In this document: positions 10,952-22,220 of the stretch, piece after piece
Layout: the number at the start of each line of letters is the position of its first letter
Numbering within the stretch: position 1 is the stretch's first letter
Assembly (NCBI GenBank): GCA_947095585.1
Contig: OX352761.1
Span: forward strand, 130,478,277-130,542,276
Length of the DNA stretch: 64,000 bases
DNA from: Nephrocerus scutellatus
Taxonomy: Eukaryota; Arthropoda; Insecta; Diptera; Pipunculidae
Direction of reading: 5' to 3'
Position numbers and translations under genes: made by a program
Notes under the pieces: generated by a model
What the model was told of the DNA's origin: nothing
Databases searched by the model: none
Seen by the model: the letters and a program-made list of their open reading frames with translations, nothing else

Positions 10952-12327
10952 ACCATTTAACTCGGTTGGGTACAAAAAAAACCAATAAAATCCCGTTATA
11001 ATTACTCACACTTTCTTTTTAAAAGAACTGTGCTTTATAATTTATAATTTTTGCATAATCACTAGGTATGTAGTATTAACTTTAGGGGTACTCGCATGGG
11101 TACAATGGGGAAAACCCAATTTTAAAATATGTGTTTTTTAGCATGGATTTTAAAACAATTGCGACTGTTCTTTGTTACTGAAAACGTTTAAAAATTTAAA
11201 CTACGCAATTGATGAAATTGAAAATGACGAAAAAACAGGTGTAGTTGACGTCGTTGCATCATACCACCTGATCCTGATTACAACACAAACGAAGATGAAG
11301 TATTTCTACATATAATTTGGATGCCGATCAAGTTTCCAATGATGTTCCTGGAAATATTATTATTTTTTGGAGTGATGATCATTCATCTAAGGAATTATTC
11401 TAGGAAAGCCGGTGCGTTTTGGTTTCAAAAATTGGATGTTGACTAGCAGTTGTGGCTACTTATATCCTTTTAACACATACTGCGAAGCTAAAAATATGAG
11501 CCCTGAAACAATGCACTTACCGCTTGGATCTTGAGTTCATATCAGAAACGATAACATATCCTACGGATCACATATTTTATTTTGACAATTTTTTTGATTC
11601 GTTTGATTGGTTACGTCTGCTAAAAGAAAAGTGCTTTAGAGCTACGGGCACCGTCATAGAAAATCGGACAGGAAATCTTGACTCTAGCTAAATTGTTCGA
11701 GAAATAACAGAGGGGAACTTTTATTAATAAATACGACATCAACAATGGAATACTTTTGTCAAGTGGAATGATAGCTGCGTTGTAACTGTTGGAATCAATT
11801 TCGATACTGTTGAACCATTGCGAAATGTAAGAGGTTGGTCAAAGGAGAAAAAGCTAAGAGTAACCGTTCCACAGCCAAAACTTTACGCCGAGACAACAAA
11901 GGTATAAGCGGTGTTGCCTGATCAATGTGTCAATGATTACAAAATTAAAATTCGAGGCAAACAGTGGTGGTGATGTCTTACTTGGGTGGTTAATTCCCAT
12001 ATAGTAAATGCATTGAACTTTACAAGCTGGCAGTAGATCATAAAGAAGATTAGCTCACTTTCCAAAGAAGTGTAGCACGACACTACCTAAGGAACTAGCC
12101 CATAAATGCTAATAGTTCCAAACGTTCAGTTTCATCCAGTGTTTCTTTGGCTGAAGAACCTCATTTTCCTAAAGAATTGAGAAACCACTTAGATGCAGAA
12201 TGTGCTATAGCCGAATACGATGGATATGCGAGCTCTGTTCTGTTCCTTTTTGCGTAAAAAAGAGTCTTTAAAAACGCCCATCAAAAAATTTAGATTATGG
12301 CATTTACCAATTTACTCGCTTGGGTAC
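10952..12327 (+). mobile_element. Decayed piggyBac-type transposon remnant
   Basis: Conceptual translation, broken by stops and frameshifts, shows piggyBac transposase blocks. These are a hydrophobic DNFFDSFDWLRLLKEKC region and ATGTVIENRTGN near 11585-11680, then VEPLRNVRGWSKEKKLRV and VPQPKLYAETTKV near 11810-11905, and CVNDYKIKIRGKQWWW near 11930-11970. In intact relatives these belong to the DDE catalytic core and the segment after it. The motif ACCATTTAACTCGGTTGGGTAC at 10952 recurs with three mismatches at 12306-12327, and a shorter version lies at 11090. These may be end repeats, but true termini were not proven. Inactive. Confidence 0.65.
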
Positions 12328-12634
12328 AGCTTTAAAATCACATTAAAAAAAATATTTTTTTTGTGAAATTTAGTTGTTTAGGTTATTTTAATAAAAGTTA
12401 TACGGCAAAAACTGCATGTTAATTTCAAAGGTGGTTGGTAACAAATGGGTGCATTAACTATACAGTATTAACCTTAATAGCTAGATCAAAACTTCTTATT
12501 TTATTAGTGCCAATGACAATCCTGGATTTGTAAAAAGTATGTACAAACGACTTGTGCTATTGCACTACGTAACAAAAAAAACCATATTAATTGGTCAATA
12601 CTAATCAATAAATAACATTTTATTAATCTCTATT
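12328..12634. other. Intergenic, no feature seen apart from lipase 3' end
   Basis: AT-rich spacer between the piggyBac remnant and the lipase stop codon. On the minus strand an AATAAA lies at 12624-12619, only about 11 nt past the stop, and could be the lipase poly(A) signal. Confidence 0.35.
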
Positions 12635-13809
12635 CTACTCGTAGACATTAATTATATTAACTACATTATCGAAAATATATTCTCTCACACCAAGGCCACA
12701 GATAAAATCCAGGTGATTCCATTTTTTCCATGGACTTTTAAAGACAGCGTGTAGATTCCCTAATCGCCTCACCAGCCGTTGAACGTCTTTTTCAGAGACG
12801 ATATAATCGCCTTCAGAGTAGTAGATGAATGTTGGCGCTGTCACTCTGTCGAGTCGATAATCTGGAGGCACCGCTTGACTGTAAACTAATTTGTTCTTTT
12901 CTAGACCGTAATCGTACTGCCGAAATTTGCCAGAGTTATAGCACTGAAAGTAGTGCATTATTTGCTTGAATGATCCACCCACTGGGAAGTTAGCCATAAT
13001 ATCTGGAATTAGGGTCTTTCCGGATGTAGAAAACACCAAGCATAAAAAAATGAAATATCTTTTATAAATATTATAATAATTACTTTGTTCAAATATTTGG
13101 TATCGTATCCAACAACTGGCCATATCCGACTGGCACACACGAAGACCGGCTCATCTTGTAGGCAGCTTCGTGATAGTATACGCTTAAAAAACATATTCGT
13201 TGAGACCATTTCAACACCTTCGAGCGCCGTCGACAAGTAATTATGTGTTCCGAGAATTGGTGCAAACATCCGTGCCAATGATGCATTCATGTTGCTGACA
13301 AACGCCACCGGCGCTAACAATTGTGCCGTCTTGAAGACAGAGTTGTAATGCGGATATATTGCATTCATGACTAGAAAAATTGTTGCCCCCTGAGACACAC
13401 CCACAAAGTGCATTTGCCTCTCACCCGTTCGGTTGATGATATAGTCAACCATCGCAGGCATATCACAAACCCCCATTTCGTGCCAGCTGAAATCCCAGAA
13501 TTCACGTTGTTTTGGCGAATACTTAGTGCTCTTCTTCGTATAGATATTGCCTCGGTTGTTAGCAATCCAAACGTCATATCCTCTTTTCGAGAGTAGGTAT
13601 GGAAGAGAATTCTCTCGACCATTCAGTAGCCATGAATCGGAGGAGGCATATATTCCGGTCATCAATAAGACAACTGGTCTGCGTGCAATCGAGTTTCGCT
13701 TCTGCTGATGGCGAACGTGCGGTATCCGATGCATAGTCAAAATGTAACCATCAGCTGTTTCAACTGTGTGTGTTTCGACAGGGTAACCATCCCGTAATAC
13801 CCTTTTGAC
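12635..13809 (-). CDS. Acid lipase family alpha/beta hydrolase, 5' exon missing
   Basis: Secreted or lysosomal lipase of the gastric/lysosomal acid lipase family that hydrolyses lipid esters. Two exons are clear, 13809-13084 and 13015-12635, joined across a 68-bp GT-AG intron in phase 0 (YLNK|TLIPDIM), giving 368 residues to the stop. Family signs in order: GYPVETHTVETADGYIL near the start, nucleophile elbow GVSQG, acid residue in EGDYIVSEKDV, and WNHLDF holding the catalytic His near the end. The acceptor just before VKRVLRDG shows that an upstream exon with the start and signal peptide must exist; I could not place it. Oddity: the usual oxyanion HG motif reads TG (LLMTGIYASSDSWL). The catalytic triad looks intact, so altered activity is possible, but a pseudogene cannot be excluded. 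Confidence 0.85.
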
Positions 13810-14405
13810 CTGCAAAATTAAGAAACCATTTTTAAATCATTCATCCGAAATTGAATATTTAGCGCAGTATCATGTATTCAATGCTTACAACAACATTCCT
13901 CGTAAGTCTTAAAGCATTAACAAACTTTGTAATTTTGTCATGGATATCAAATTTATGAATTTGGAATTTCGCTTCGCTTCGAACACTCAATGCAAATGTG
14001 GGGAATACATTTTTTCATTGCATCTAGTCATCTAGCAAATGCGCAAAGGGTCTGCAGTGTGCAAAAGTTACGAATCGTTTTTTTTATTATGTAAACATAA
14101 AGCAGCGTTTTAATTTTTACATATTGCTAGTGTACAGAGGAGTAATCATTTTAGTAAGTTTCATTTTAGTAAGTTTGAGGTCCGGGTAAATAGTCGTTGC
14201 TATACTCATGTTATAGTAATGGAATGGAACGTTATAACAACGCTTGTAATGATTTACATACATCACTAAAATTATTGCTTTTTGTAACAGTTGACTATAA
14301 ATTCGGACATTAGTTTCATTTAGGCCCATGCCTAGTTTTTTTGGCGCACCCTTTCCAGGGCATACCACCAATACCACGCTGCGAGGGTTCATTTATTTTA
14401 TATTA
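13810..14405. other. Upstream of the lipase, first exon expected here or beyond
   Basis: The missing first lipase exon should lie here or further right. Minus-strand frames near 13900-14020 contain short hydrophobic starts but stop quickly, and no ATG joins the acceptor at 13810 in phase. Nothing else is recognised. Confidence 0.3.
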
Positions 14406-14558
14406 GGCATAATCGTAAGTAGATCCTGGGTAGTTTTTAATTTTTTTATGTGGGTAAAAAATTACTCAAGTTACCCATTCCATACAAAAAAAATTACCCA
14501 TCGTAAATAGATGGGAAAATTACCCTGAAGTTACTCAGGATCTATGTACGAATGTGCC
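14406..14558. mobile_element. MITE family C, copy 1, with target duplication
   Basis: A 153-bp element with long inverted ends. The left end (GGCATAATCGTAAGTAGATC) mirrors the right end (GATCTATGTACGAATGTGCC). It is flanked on both sides by TATTA (14401-14405 and 14559-14563), a plausible 5-bp target duplication. Sequence between is rich in GGGTAA/TTACCC. A second copy lies at 63338-63481. No coding capacity; mobilisation would need an outside transposase. Confidence 0.75.
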
Positions 14559-15164
14559 TATTATCTCTAATTTAGAGACAGTATAATCCCGATAATTAGA
14601 ACTGTTAAGGGACGAATTATATAGATTTCCAAATATCATATTGTTAACACTCGTCGCTAACACCTGATTTTGCTAAAAAAGAATGGTGCATCGTCGCTGT
14701 TATTGTATTTTTTACAATTGGGGGCCTAAATTGTTATCGTCCTTGAGAACACCCGCCACAGTCACGCCATCATCATAGATTAGAAGGCTTTAAAGTTGAA
14801 TTACGAAATATATAAAAAAGGCGTTTCTGTCATAGTACAGTGAATGCAATAAACGTGGTTACTTAAGCTTGTTTTTGTGCGTCGTTAAACTGATAACGCA
14901 ATGCATCAATGCTCATCATCATCTAAACTTATTCATGTGCGACCGTCTTTTTACTAAAGAGAGTAATTATTATTATGAAAATGCAGGTGATGTTAAAGAA
15001 AATTTCTGCTTAGTGAGCTTCTGAAACATCATGTTTAAGATAAACATCTGGGGACAGTCAAATTTTTTTTAAAAAAACTGCAGTATTTTTTTATTTATTC
15101 ATTTATCTTCGAGATTATACTACGAGTATTAAAGGTTATCTTAAGGGAAATAAGAACTTTATTA
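14559..15164. other. Intergenic, no recognised feature
   Basis: AT-rich; no ORF above 60 codons and no repeat shared with the rest of the window was noticed. Confidence 0.35.
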
Positions 15165-16175
15165 ATTACTAGCTGAATTACCCGTCCTTGCTCGGCTGCC
15201 CTTACTCACACGCACACCCAACTGATCCCACACCCAGTGATCCATACACTAACCTCCTTCCACACTGAACCCAACCACTGTCCACAAAATTGTAGGCTGT
15301 GCTGAAAACCTGATCAAAATGGGTACAGTAGTTTTCAAGATTAGCTAAAGTATCTGGTGTTTCCTGTAGAATGCTGAAAACCTGATCAAAATTGGTCTAG
15401 TAGTTTTCAAGATGCTCGGCTACCATATTACCTCCGGGACAAAAACCCTGTACTATGGTAAAAACTTGCTCCCAATCAGTTTAGTAGCTTTCAACATTAG
15501 CTAAAATAACAAATGGTGCCCGGCTGCCTACCAATCCACTGACCCCACACTCACATACCCACTCGCCACACTGACCTCCACCACTGAGTCCACCCACCTA
15601 CACACCACAGACCTCAAAACTGTAGCTTATAATCTCCGGGGCAAAAAACTTTGTAGAATGCTGAAAACCTGATCAAATTTGGTTTAGCAGTTTTCAAGAT
15701 GCCCGGCTGCCTACCTCTCTTCTGACCCCCTCACTTACCCCCTAAAAACACTGACCACTGAGTCCCAATCTACCTACCAGTGACCGCAAAACTGAAGCCT
15801 TTAACCTTCGGGGCAAAACCCGTCTAATAGTTTACAAGGTAAGCGTATTCAATTGAAAGTGCAAACTGACCTCTTTATACATATAATGTATAGGTTATGT
15901 TGTTATACGAGTACATATAATGTACTACCAACTTATTTGGGGTTGGCCCAAACCCTAGCCAACAGGGAGTGTACTATAGCCTATAATCCCCACTACCGTA
16001 AATGTATATTGAACATTTTATAAAATTTTGTTTGTAAATGTGTCTGATGTTAAAATTATACATTTTCTCCCATCCAATTATAACAGGGAGGGTGGTGGTG
16101 GTGATACATACATTGAAAATTCCATAAAAATCGGTTGGTACTCGTAAAAGTGATTTTTAATAAATAACATACAAA
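15165..16175. repeat. Family D mosaic repeat (tandem degenerate units)
   Basis: Starts with ACTAGCTGAATTACCCG and contains at least four degenerate copies of a unit with CTGAAAACCTGATCAAAA and AGTTTTCAAGAT. It then runs into a segment (about 15900-16150) sharing AAATCGGTTGGTA, TACATTGAAAATT and TATAGCCTATAATCC with 45110-45440, 51575-51880 and 60115-60390. The layout resembles a non-coding retroposon-derived repeat. It is not coding. Confidence 0.5.
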
Positions 16176-16344
16176 CACAATTTTATTTACCTACTTAAAA
16201 GAAATTAGACTTATTTTCACCATGAGTCTAAACATCAACAACAACATCAATAAAAACAATAAAATAAGTTAATGCAAAAAAACTTCGTTTTTGGTACAAA
16301 CTTTCCTTTATAAATCGATTTTCGATTTGATATAATATCCACTT

Positions 16345-16490
16345 TTCTACGCGTCTCACATGTCAAACCTTACTCGCGACAAGCGTCACGCGCGGGATAT
16401 CAGAAAGGGCCATGATTGCTCACAAAATTTCAGCTCTCTGGGTCGTGTGAAAGGTGGTTAAAAAGCAGCTCAAAGAAGTCGAAACAAACA
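16345..16490 (+). repeat. CGCG-rich repeat unit, copy 1
   Basis: Contains TCACGCGCGGGATATCA, CACAAAATTTCAGCTCTCTG, GGTCGTGTGAAAGGTGGTTA and AGCAGCTCAAAGAAGTC. These are the landmarks of the tandem array at 50295-50980. Single unit here. Confidence 0.6.
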
Positions 16491-16574
16491 GAAAAACGGG
16501 GCGAGCCAAGATAAATAAAAGCTTTTTAAAAACAACCCATAAAAATTGTTCATGTAAATTCTCTAATTATACAC

Positions 16575-16862
16575 ATTATATTCGGCGAGACAGACCATTG
16601 CGGTCCAAGGCCTGGCTTCTCGCAACCATTTGTGTTGAGCATGTATATTTTTGCACACAAATGGTGGGGGCCTATAATTTAATGCCGGATCCGAACTGCG
16701 AATTGAGAAGCTTTCCGTGACAAGTTATTTTACTCTCGGTAGTTTGTCAGACTTTCGCAAGAGGTGGGACACCGTGAAAAATACTTTTAGTGTTACTGGG
16801 ATTCGAACCACGAATAACCTGCTCAGAAGTCTATGCTCTTATCCACTGAGCCACGGCGCCCA
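16575..16862 (-). mobile_element. tRNA-derived SINE, near full-length
   Basis: Read on the minus strand, the head is tRNA-like: GTGGGCGCCGTGGCTCAGTG with an A box TGGCTCAGTGG, then a B box GGTTCGAATCC. A body follows with CACGGTGTCCCACCTCTTGC, and a segment with an inverted repeat (ACCATTTGTG and CACAAATGGT) near 16620-16665. About 290 bp. Five other copies occur in the window. Confidence 0.75.
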
Positions 16863-16917
16863 CAATCATACACATGGCACTTCTAAATGTTTAAAAAAAG
16901 CGTTGTTACCGGAGGTA

Positions 16918-17106
16918 GACATGTGTATAAGATTTGAAGAAAATCGGGATATGTAATTTTTAAAAAATTTATAAAGGCACCCCTGCCGTAGCGATCACTT
17001 CTTAATTTTTATAAAAAATATTGAAGAAAATTGGGTTTTAGTAAGTGGTTTAAAAATTGATCTCAAGATTCCACCAGCCAGACGTAAATTAATATAGAGA
17101 ATTTAA
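16918..17106 (-). repeat. Family B dispersed repeat
   Basis: Minus-strand copy: GAAGAAAATCGGG, AAGTGGTTTAAAAATTGAT, CAAGATTCCACCAGCCA and TTAATATAGAGAATTTAATA are all present and in family order. Confidence 0.6.
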
Positions 17107-18675
17107 TAAAAAGCAAACTACGTTGTTTATTGGGAAAATGCGAAGGCGAGCGGTCAGTCCAACATCACCAGGCTGCAGCTGCATGCTTATCTGTAAGCTG
17201 TTTATCAGGCCAGTAATAACCCATGGCTATGCCATGTGGCTCAGCGTCTCACAAACAACGGGAAGAAAATCTTCGAAAGGTGCTTCATAACGACACAGAG
17301 GATGGAGCCAAATAGCTATAAATTTGTCTCGACTACTATGAAGCAGTAGTTCTGCTGACAATAATCGACTATAGCGAGAAAATTCGTTGACGCGTATGGT
17401 TCTTTATAATATTTGTAACGACACAATTGACTACTTTTTAGGCTTACTATGAGTAAAGCGTTATAGATACACATAACAAAATAAACCAAACAAAAACTTA
17501 TCGGTCACTTGAGTCGTGAGGCGGGTAATTTTAAGAGTCAAACTGAACGGATTTTAGTTTATCTCAATTCACCTAAAGCCGCCGTCTGTTACCATATAGC
17601 AAAGGCAAAGGTCAGTACAATGGCACGTAAACCGGACTGTTGAGCAAAGTATAGGAAGTATCTTTTTTGATTATCTTTACAGACATTCAACACATATTTA
17701 TTACATGGTTATCCTGTTAGTACAATTAATTATGTTAATTTTTTTTTCGTAAAACTCTGCCCCAGATTTTTTTTTGGCTGTCAAGTTGTTCTCTTGATAT
17801 TTTGGGAGATTTACCCCTCTTTATACTAGCACAACAACATCACATGCAACAAAAAAATGTAAACAAAAGATTTTCGCCTTTCGTGTTCGATTACCTTTTT
17901 GAAAAGTTCTGCGGTCGAGCGCAATTCTGGGGTAGAGTTTTTATGAAAAAAAAATTAACATAAGTAATTGTACAATCCTGCCAGTTTCCTACGTCTATAT
18001 TACCACTTCATATACAAACAGAATTTAAACCTTGATGACTACAATCCCTTTTACACTCTGTAATTTTTGATTTTATTATTTCCATCATATTTCGAGACAA
18101 CTATTTATTCGGCGACCTCGTCATGCATACAACGAGTTTGAACGTCGTTTGCCCATAGATATATGTACGGTGGTGTGAATAATAACTGAGTGTTCCTTCT
18201 TTTTAAAATGGTAAAAATTATTTTAAAAAAGCCTTACGAAAACTCTGAACTCGCACATTTAAACATGAGACATCCTTAATTTTATTATAATATATTATTT
18301 ATTATAAAGTAGTTTTGATGTACAATAACTAAAAGGGAGACTTAATGGATGATGTGAAAGAACCGAGTACAAGTGTTCACTTTTATCATTTTTGGGGAGA
18401 AAAGTTTCTATCTATGGTCGGCAAAAATTATAGGTTAATTCTTAAAACATATTTTTTTATATATCTATATGTCTGTTGGTTTGTAATGCGACACTAAACT
18501 CAAAAACTAGACGGTCGATTGAGCTGAAACTTTTACAGAATTATGCGTCTTGACTAAAACCTGACCAAGAAATTATTTCAAATACATATTACAAATAATA
18601 CATACGATAATTCATTTTCTTTTTAATTTTTTTTAATTTATATTTTTTTTGATCCTCTATTAAACAATTCAGTCC
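17107..18675. other. Intergenic with two small repeats
   Basis: Holds family E copy 2 (about 17750-17910) and, at about 18470-18560, a minus-strand piece (GACACTAAACTCAAAAACTAG, GAGCTGAAAC) that also occurs near 20930-21010 on the plus strand. The remainder is AT-rich and unrecognised. Confidence 0.4.
17750..17910 (-). repeat. Family E dispersed repeat, copy 2
   Basis: Reverse-complement partner of 6150-6380, sharing AACTTGACAGCCAAAAAA, TTTTGTTTACATTTTTTT and CGAACACGAAAG in the same order. Confidence 0.55.
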
Positions 18676-19135
18676 TTTAGGAACTTGTTGGCGGCTTCTA
18701 TGAAGTCCTGTACATTAAAAGTTACGGCAAACACGGATTCGATCAATTTATTCCACCGATCCATCGAGTCCACTCTCGGATAAAAGGAGGATTTGAAATG
18801 TTGGGTTCTGCATGAAAATGGTTTCAAGGCAAATCTATGTTGTTTCAAACTGAAACGAGTATTTGCCTTGCTGACAAAATGTCCTGGGATTGGATCTACT
18901 GTAGTAAACTTTGTAAAAAACTGTTAAAGCTCCTTCTTCCTTCTTTTTGACTGACAAACTTAACAGAAGCCGATAGCGTTGTATTATCAGCAAATGAATG
19001 GATATCACAGGTTGTAGAAGACAACAGGTCATTGATATATATCAAGAAAAACGTAGGCGACAAGGATGACCCTTGTTGGACGCCAGCATTGATTTTTTTA
19101 TATGCATAAAGTGAATGCGAATGAATAGAATCCAA
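18676..19135 (-). mobile_element. LINE fragment (CR1/jockey-like), RT and C-terminus
   Basis: The minus strand encodes a reverse-transcriptase piece with GVQQGSSLSPTFFLIYINDL and IHSFADNTTLS at 19135-18955. The catalytic F-A-D-D box reads F-A-D-N. Further down, 18815-18676 encodes FKSSFYPRVDSMDRWNKL and a short tail to a stop, the usual C-terminal end of such elements. The intervening part is deleted or frameshifted. Inactive. Confidence 0.7.
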
Positions 19136-21059
19136 AACAATTTTTATTTTGTGGATCCATAAATAATCCTTAATCTATGCAATGAGAGAAGTGTGTAAGT
19201 TGAGTGAACAAATCTTATTTTTAAGAAGAAGCCTTTGAAATATCCAGGTTACAACGCTTGATTCACGTTAAAAAAAAACGTTTTGCACATAAAAAAATGT
19301 CAATTAAATTTAATATAGATTATAGAACACCAGTGTGTTGTAAAGAAGTATTCCGATTTCATTTTAAATTAACATCACTTTTTTTAGAATTCGTTTCATA
19401 CCGCATCGGTTATTATGATCTCTCTGCTTTGAGCTGACAATGTAGTTGAATCTGCAACACTGCACAGTATAATAAATGTGAAAACTCCAGTATATAAAAA
19501 AATTTTGGCGCTCGGCAACATTTTCGTTTTCGATGGCAATGATAACCGGTAGATTTTAAAAATCAATTCATAAAAGAAAAACCGTCAAGTCATGAACTAC
19601 TCGACAACTGTCACTTAATGAGAAACTGTATTGGCGGTAATAATTTCATTTCTTCACGAGCGGAAAGAACGATACGATATAAGCACCCGATAAAGCACAA
19701 CAGGACATTCCCTAGACGTCGATCAGCTTTTTTGATCAATAACACGCAAGACGCGAAACTTAACAACATTCGCTGTTCGAGAATGTGCTTTACAGACTGT
19801 GTTGCTTGTTTGCCGTTTGTGGTTTACCGAAACCTTTTGAGTGAGTTTTCCTTGGACAACGTGTTTGTGGTGTTGATATTACCTGATGCTCACTTTGACT
19901 TACCGACGGCACGCACAGTCAGTCCGAGACTAATTGACTCGCCTTGCCTGCTCTTCTGAATACGTACTCGGAAATTGTTTCTCGACTTTAACTGAATGCC
20001 CGGATGTCGTCAACGTAACCGGTCAACGTATGCTAATGATCCGTTTATGTGAACGACAAATTTAAATTTAATTAATTTCTCATAGTCATCATGAGGTACT
20101 TACGCATGTGCACGTTTGCGTTGCGTACGTCGTCTTTGTTGTTTGTTTTTCGTATTTTATTTCTTACTTTACACTCGTAATAAGTCTTATCTGTGTCGTG
20201 AAAATGTGTGCTGTAAACTAAGCTGGTATGTTGTAAATAATGTTAATAGTTACGGGTAGTACTTTATCCAAACAAAATTAATTATTGAACTTTTAATTAA
20301 TAATAAAAAGCTTTTTGTTTGTTTTATTAACTAATTTTTCCCCAATAAAAAATTTTAAAATAATAAATAATCCATAATATTTATGTGTATCTCAGTACTA
20401 AGTTTGTCCACTTTATCCATTTATGCTTTCTGTCTGTCGAGACGTTTGCGAGGGTCACAATTTCACCTATATGCATAACTCAGATTGTAATCTGCCCTAA
20501 AAGTAAACACTAAATATGTACACTTAAACCAATTCCTACGCATAGCCCTCGATATGTACTGGGCCAAAATATAAAAAACAACTGTTTATCTTAAGAAACT
20601 TATATATCGCTATTCTCCATTACACTATTATATAGCTATAGCATCCCCCGATTTAACCCTTGAAAAACTGAGTACATCGTTTTTTAAAATAATCGCAGAA
20701 ACGAGGTTTTAATACGCTGCTATTGATAAGATAAGTATCAATTCTCTTGATCTATTCTTTACAAATGGAAAAATGGAAGTATGTCAGTGTGTTGTATTGA
20801 AATCTTCTTTATTATTAACCAGCTTTTCCCGGGGGCTCCGCCACCCGCACACATGAATCCTCATCCTCACATTCTTCTGTCTAAATCTAAACAAAGCGCC
20901 ACCTCGATCGTATTTGCACTATGTGGTTTACTGAGATTTTGTTAAGACGCATATTCTGTGAAGGTTTCAGCTCAATCGGATGTCTAGTTTTTGAGTTTTA
21001 GTGTCGTATTAGAAAGCAACTGCCATTCATTTTCATATATATACAGCCGTATTAATAAA
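19136..21059. other. Intergenic, no host gene recognised
   Basis: A 113-codon ORF at 19618-19959 has no recognisable domain and lacks supporting signals. At about 20815-21055 lies a repeat piece starting CCCGGGGGCTCCGCCACCCG and containing TTTTGAGTTTTAGTGTCGTA, related to 18470-18560. Otherwise AT-rich and featureless. Confidence 0.35.
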
Positions 21060-21425
21060 AAAATTTCACACGCCCATAGACGAAAGTGACTGTTTCGTAC
21101 GCTATAAACTAGCCTCGAAAGTAGCCCATAACAACACTAGTTATGTTATGATATAAACGTCTTTTGTTATTTACTACAATCTCAGCGAACACATTGCGCA
21201 TGAGCAAGAATTCTCTTTTGTTTGTCGTTTGTGATTTCTGCTTCTCTCTCGATTTAGCAGAAAAACCGATTTGGACGCGTGAAAAATAGCGTACACGACT
21301 TGCAGAAAAGTGCTCATCGTGCTCGTTAGATTGCCGAACTCGGCTACCGCCTCGTTCTCGTCAAGCTTCGACCTCGCACGATAAACTCCATTTTCCTTGC
21401 TCGTTCTGTAATATACTATACTATC
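21060..21425 (+). repeat. Family A dispersed repeat, copy 2
   Basis: Second copy of the 165-475 repeat: TTTCACACGCCCATAGACGA at the left, GGACGCGTGAAAAATAGCGT closing the inverted part near 21275, then the common tail through CTCGTTCTGTAATATACTAT. About 50 bp longer than copy 1 because of an insert before the tail. Confidence 0.6.
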
Positions 21426-22130
21426 CGCTCATTAACACACGGAAAGAGAACTTGTCCATTTGATAACTTTTCTTATTAATAAACATATTATTTGTCTATG
21501 TCAGCTATCCGCTGATTATTAATTAAAGCACGGCAACACTTCACAGAATTTTACAAAATTCGAGTAAATCTCTTATATTACAGCAGCTGACACTGAATAT
21601 GCAGACCGGTTTTTGTCATGACAACGAACTCCATATGAAATGTATGTTAAAAACTTATCCGCTCCTTTTACACAAAATTCGGTGAGTTAAGTTATCCGCT
21701 CGTTGTTAAAGCTAACACACATTTGTTAATGAAAACTACCAGTTAACAGATGAATTATTGCTACTGCTATTCAGTGTTTATTAATACGGGGGATAGATTA
21801 TAGTACGTACAAAGCAGCGCAGCACTTAGATATGATGCCGCTATATGGCGTGATGTTCAGAATCCAGCGCAGTGAACAGTGCAGCTCACAGCACACAGTC
21901 ATTATGATGCCCGACCGATTTTAGATTATTAGTTATTTAGTTACAAAATTGGTCACCACGAAAGTCCCTTTTATTTAAACGGGATAATATATAGCCTATG
22001 TTCACACTGAAAGTCCATTCTAAATATTGGTGAAATTAAAATCGGTCCAGCAGTTTCGAAGCTTACCTCCTACACACAAACCAACATTACCTCTTTATAA
22101 TATTAGTATAGATATGTATATTGCTCATCT
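21426..22130. other. Repeat-derived intergenic sequence
   Basis: Around 21800-21910 lies a piece with GATGCCGCTATATGGC and AGCACACAGTCATTATGATG, shared with family B clusters. At 22020-22113 there is AAAATCGGTCCAGCAGTTTC followed by TTTATAATATTAGTATAGAT, which looks like the 3' end of an RTE-type retroposon. Confidence 0.4.
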
Positions 22131-22220
22131 GTGGGCGCAATCGCTTTAGTAGTTAGCGCGTTGGACTTCTGAGCAGGAGGTTTTCTTGATTCGAATCCCA
22201 AAAACACCAAAACTTTTTAA
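22131..22220 (+). mobile_element. tRNA-derived SINE, head only
   Basis: Plus-strand partial copy: GTGGGCGCAATCGCTTTAGT, then TAGCGCGTTGGACTTCTGAG, CAGGAGGTT and GATTCGAATCCCAAAAACAC. It diverges after the B box. Confidence 0.6.

Noticed and set aside
13880..14030. Possible signal-peptide exon of the lipase on the minus strand
   Set aside because: Candidate ATGs are followed by early stops, and the open frame that does reach a donor lacks an ATG; it could not be joined convincingly.
15165..16175. CRISPR-like array because of repeated units
   Set aside because: Units are degenerate, unevenly spaced and without unique spacers; the genome is eukaryotic. It is a mosaic retroposon-derived repeat.
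19618..19959. 113-codon ORF
   Set aside because: No recognisable domain, no promoter, poly(A) or conserved neighbour; probably chance.
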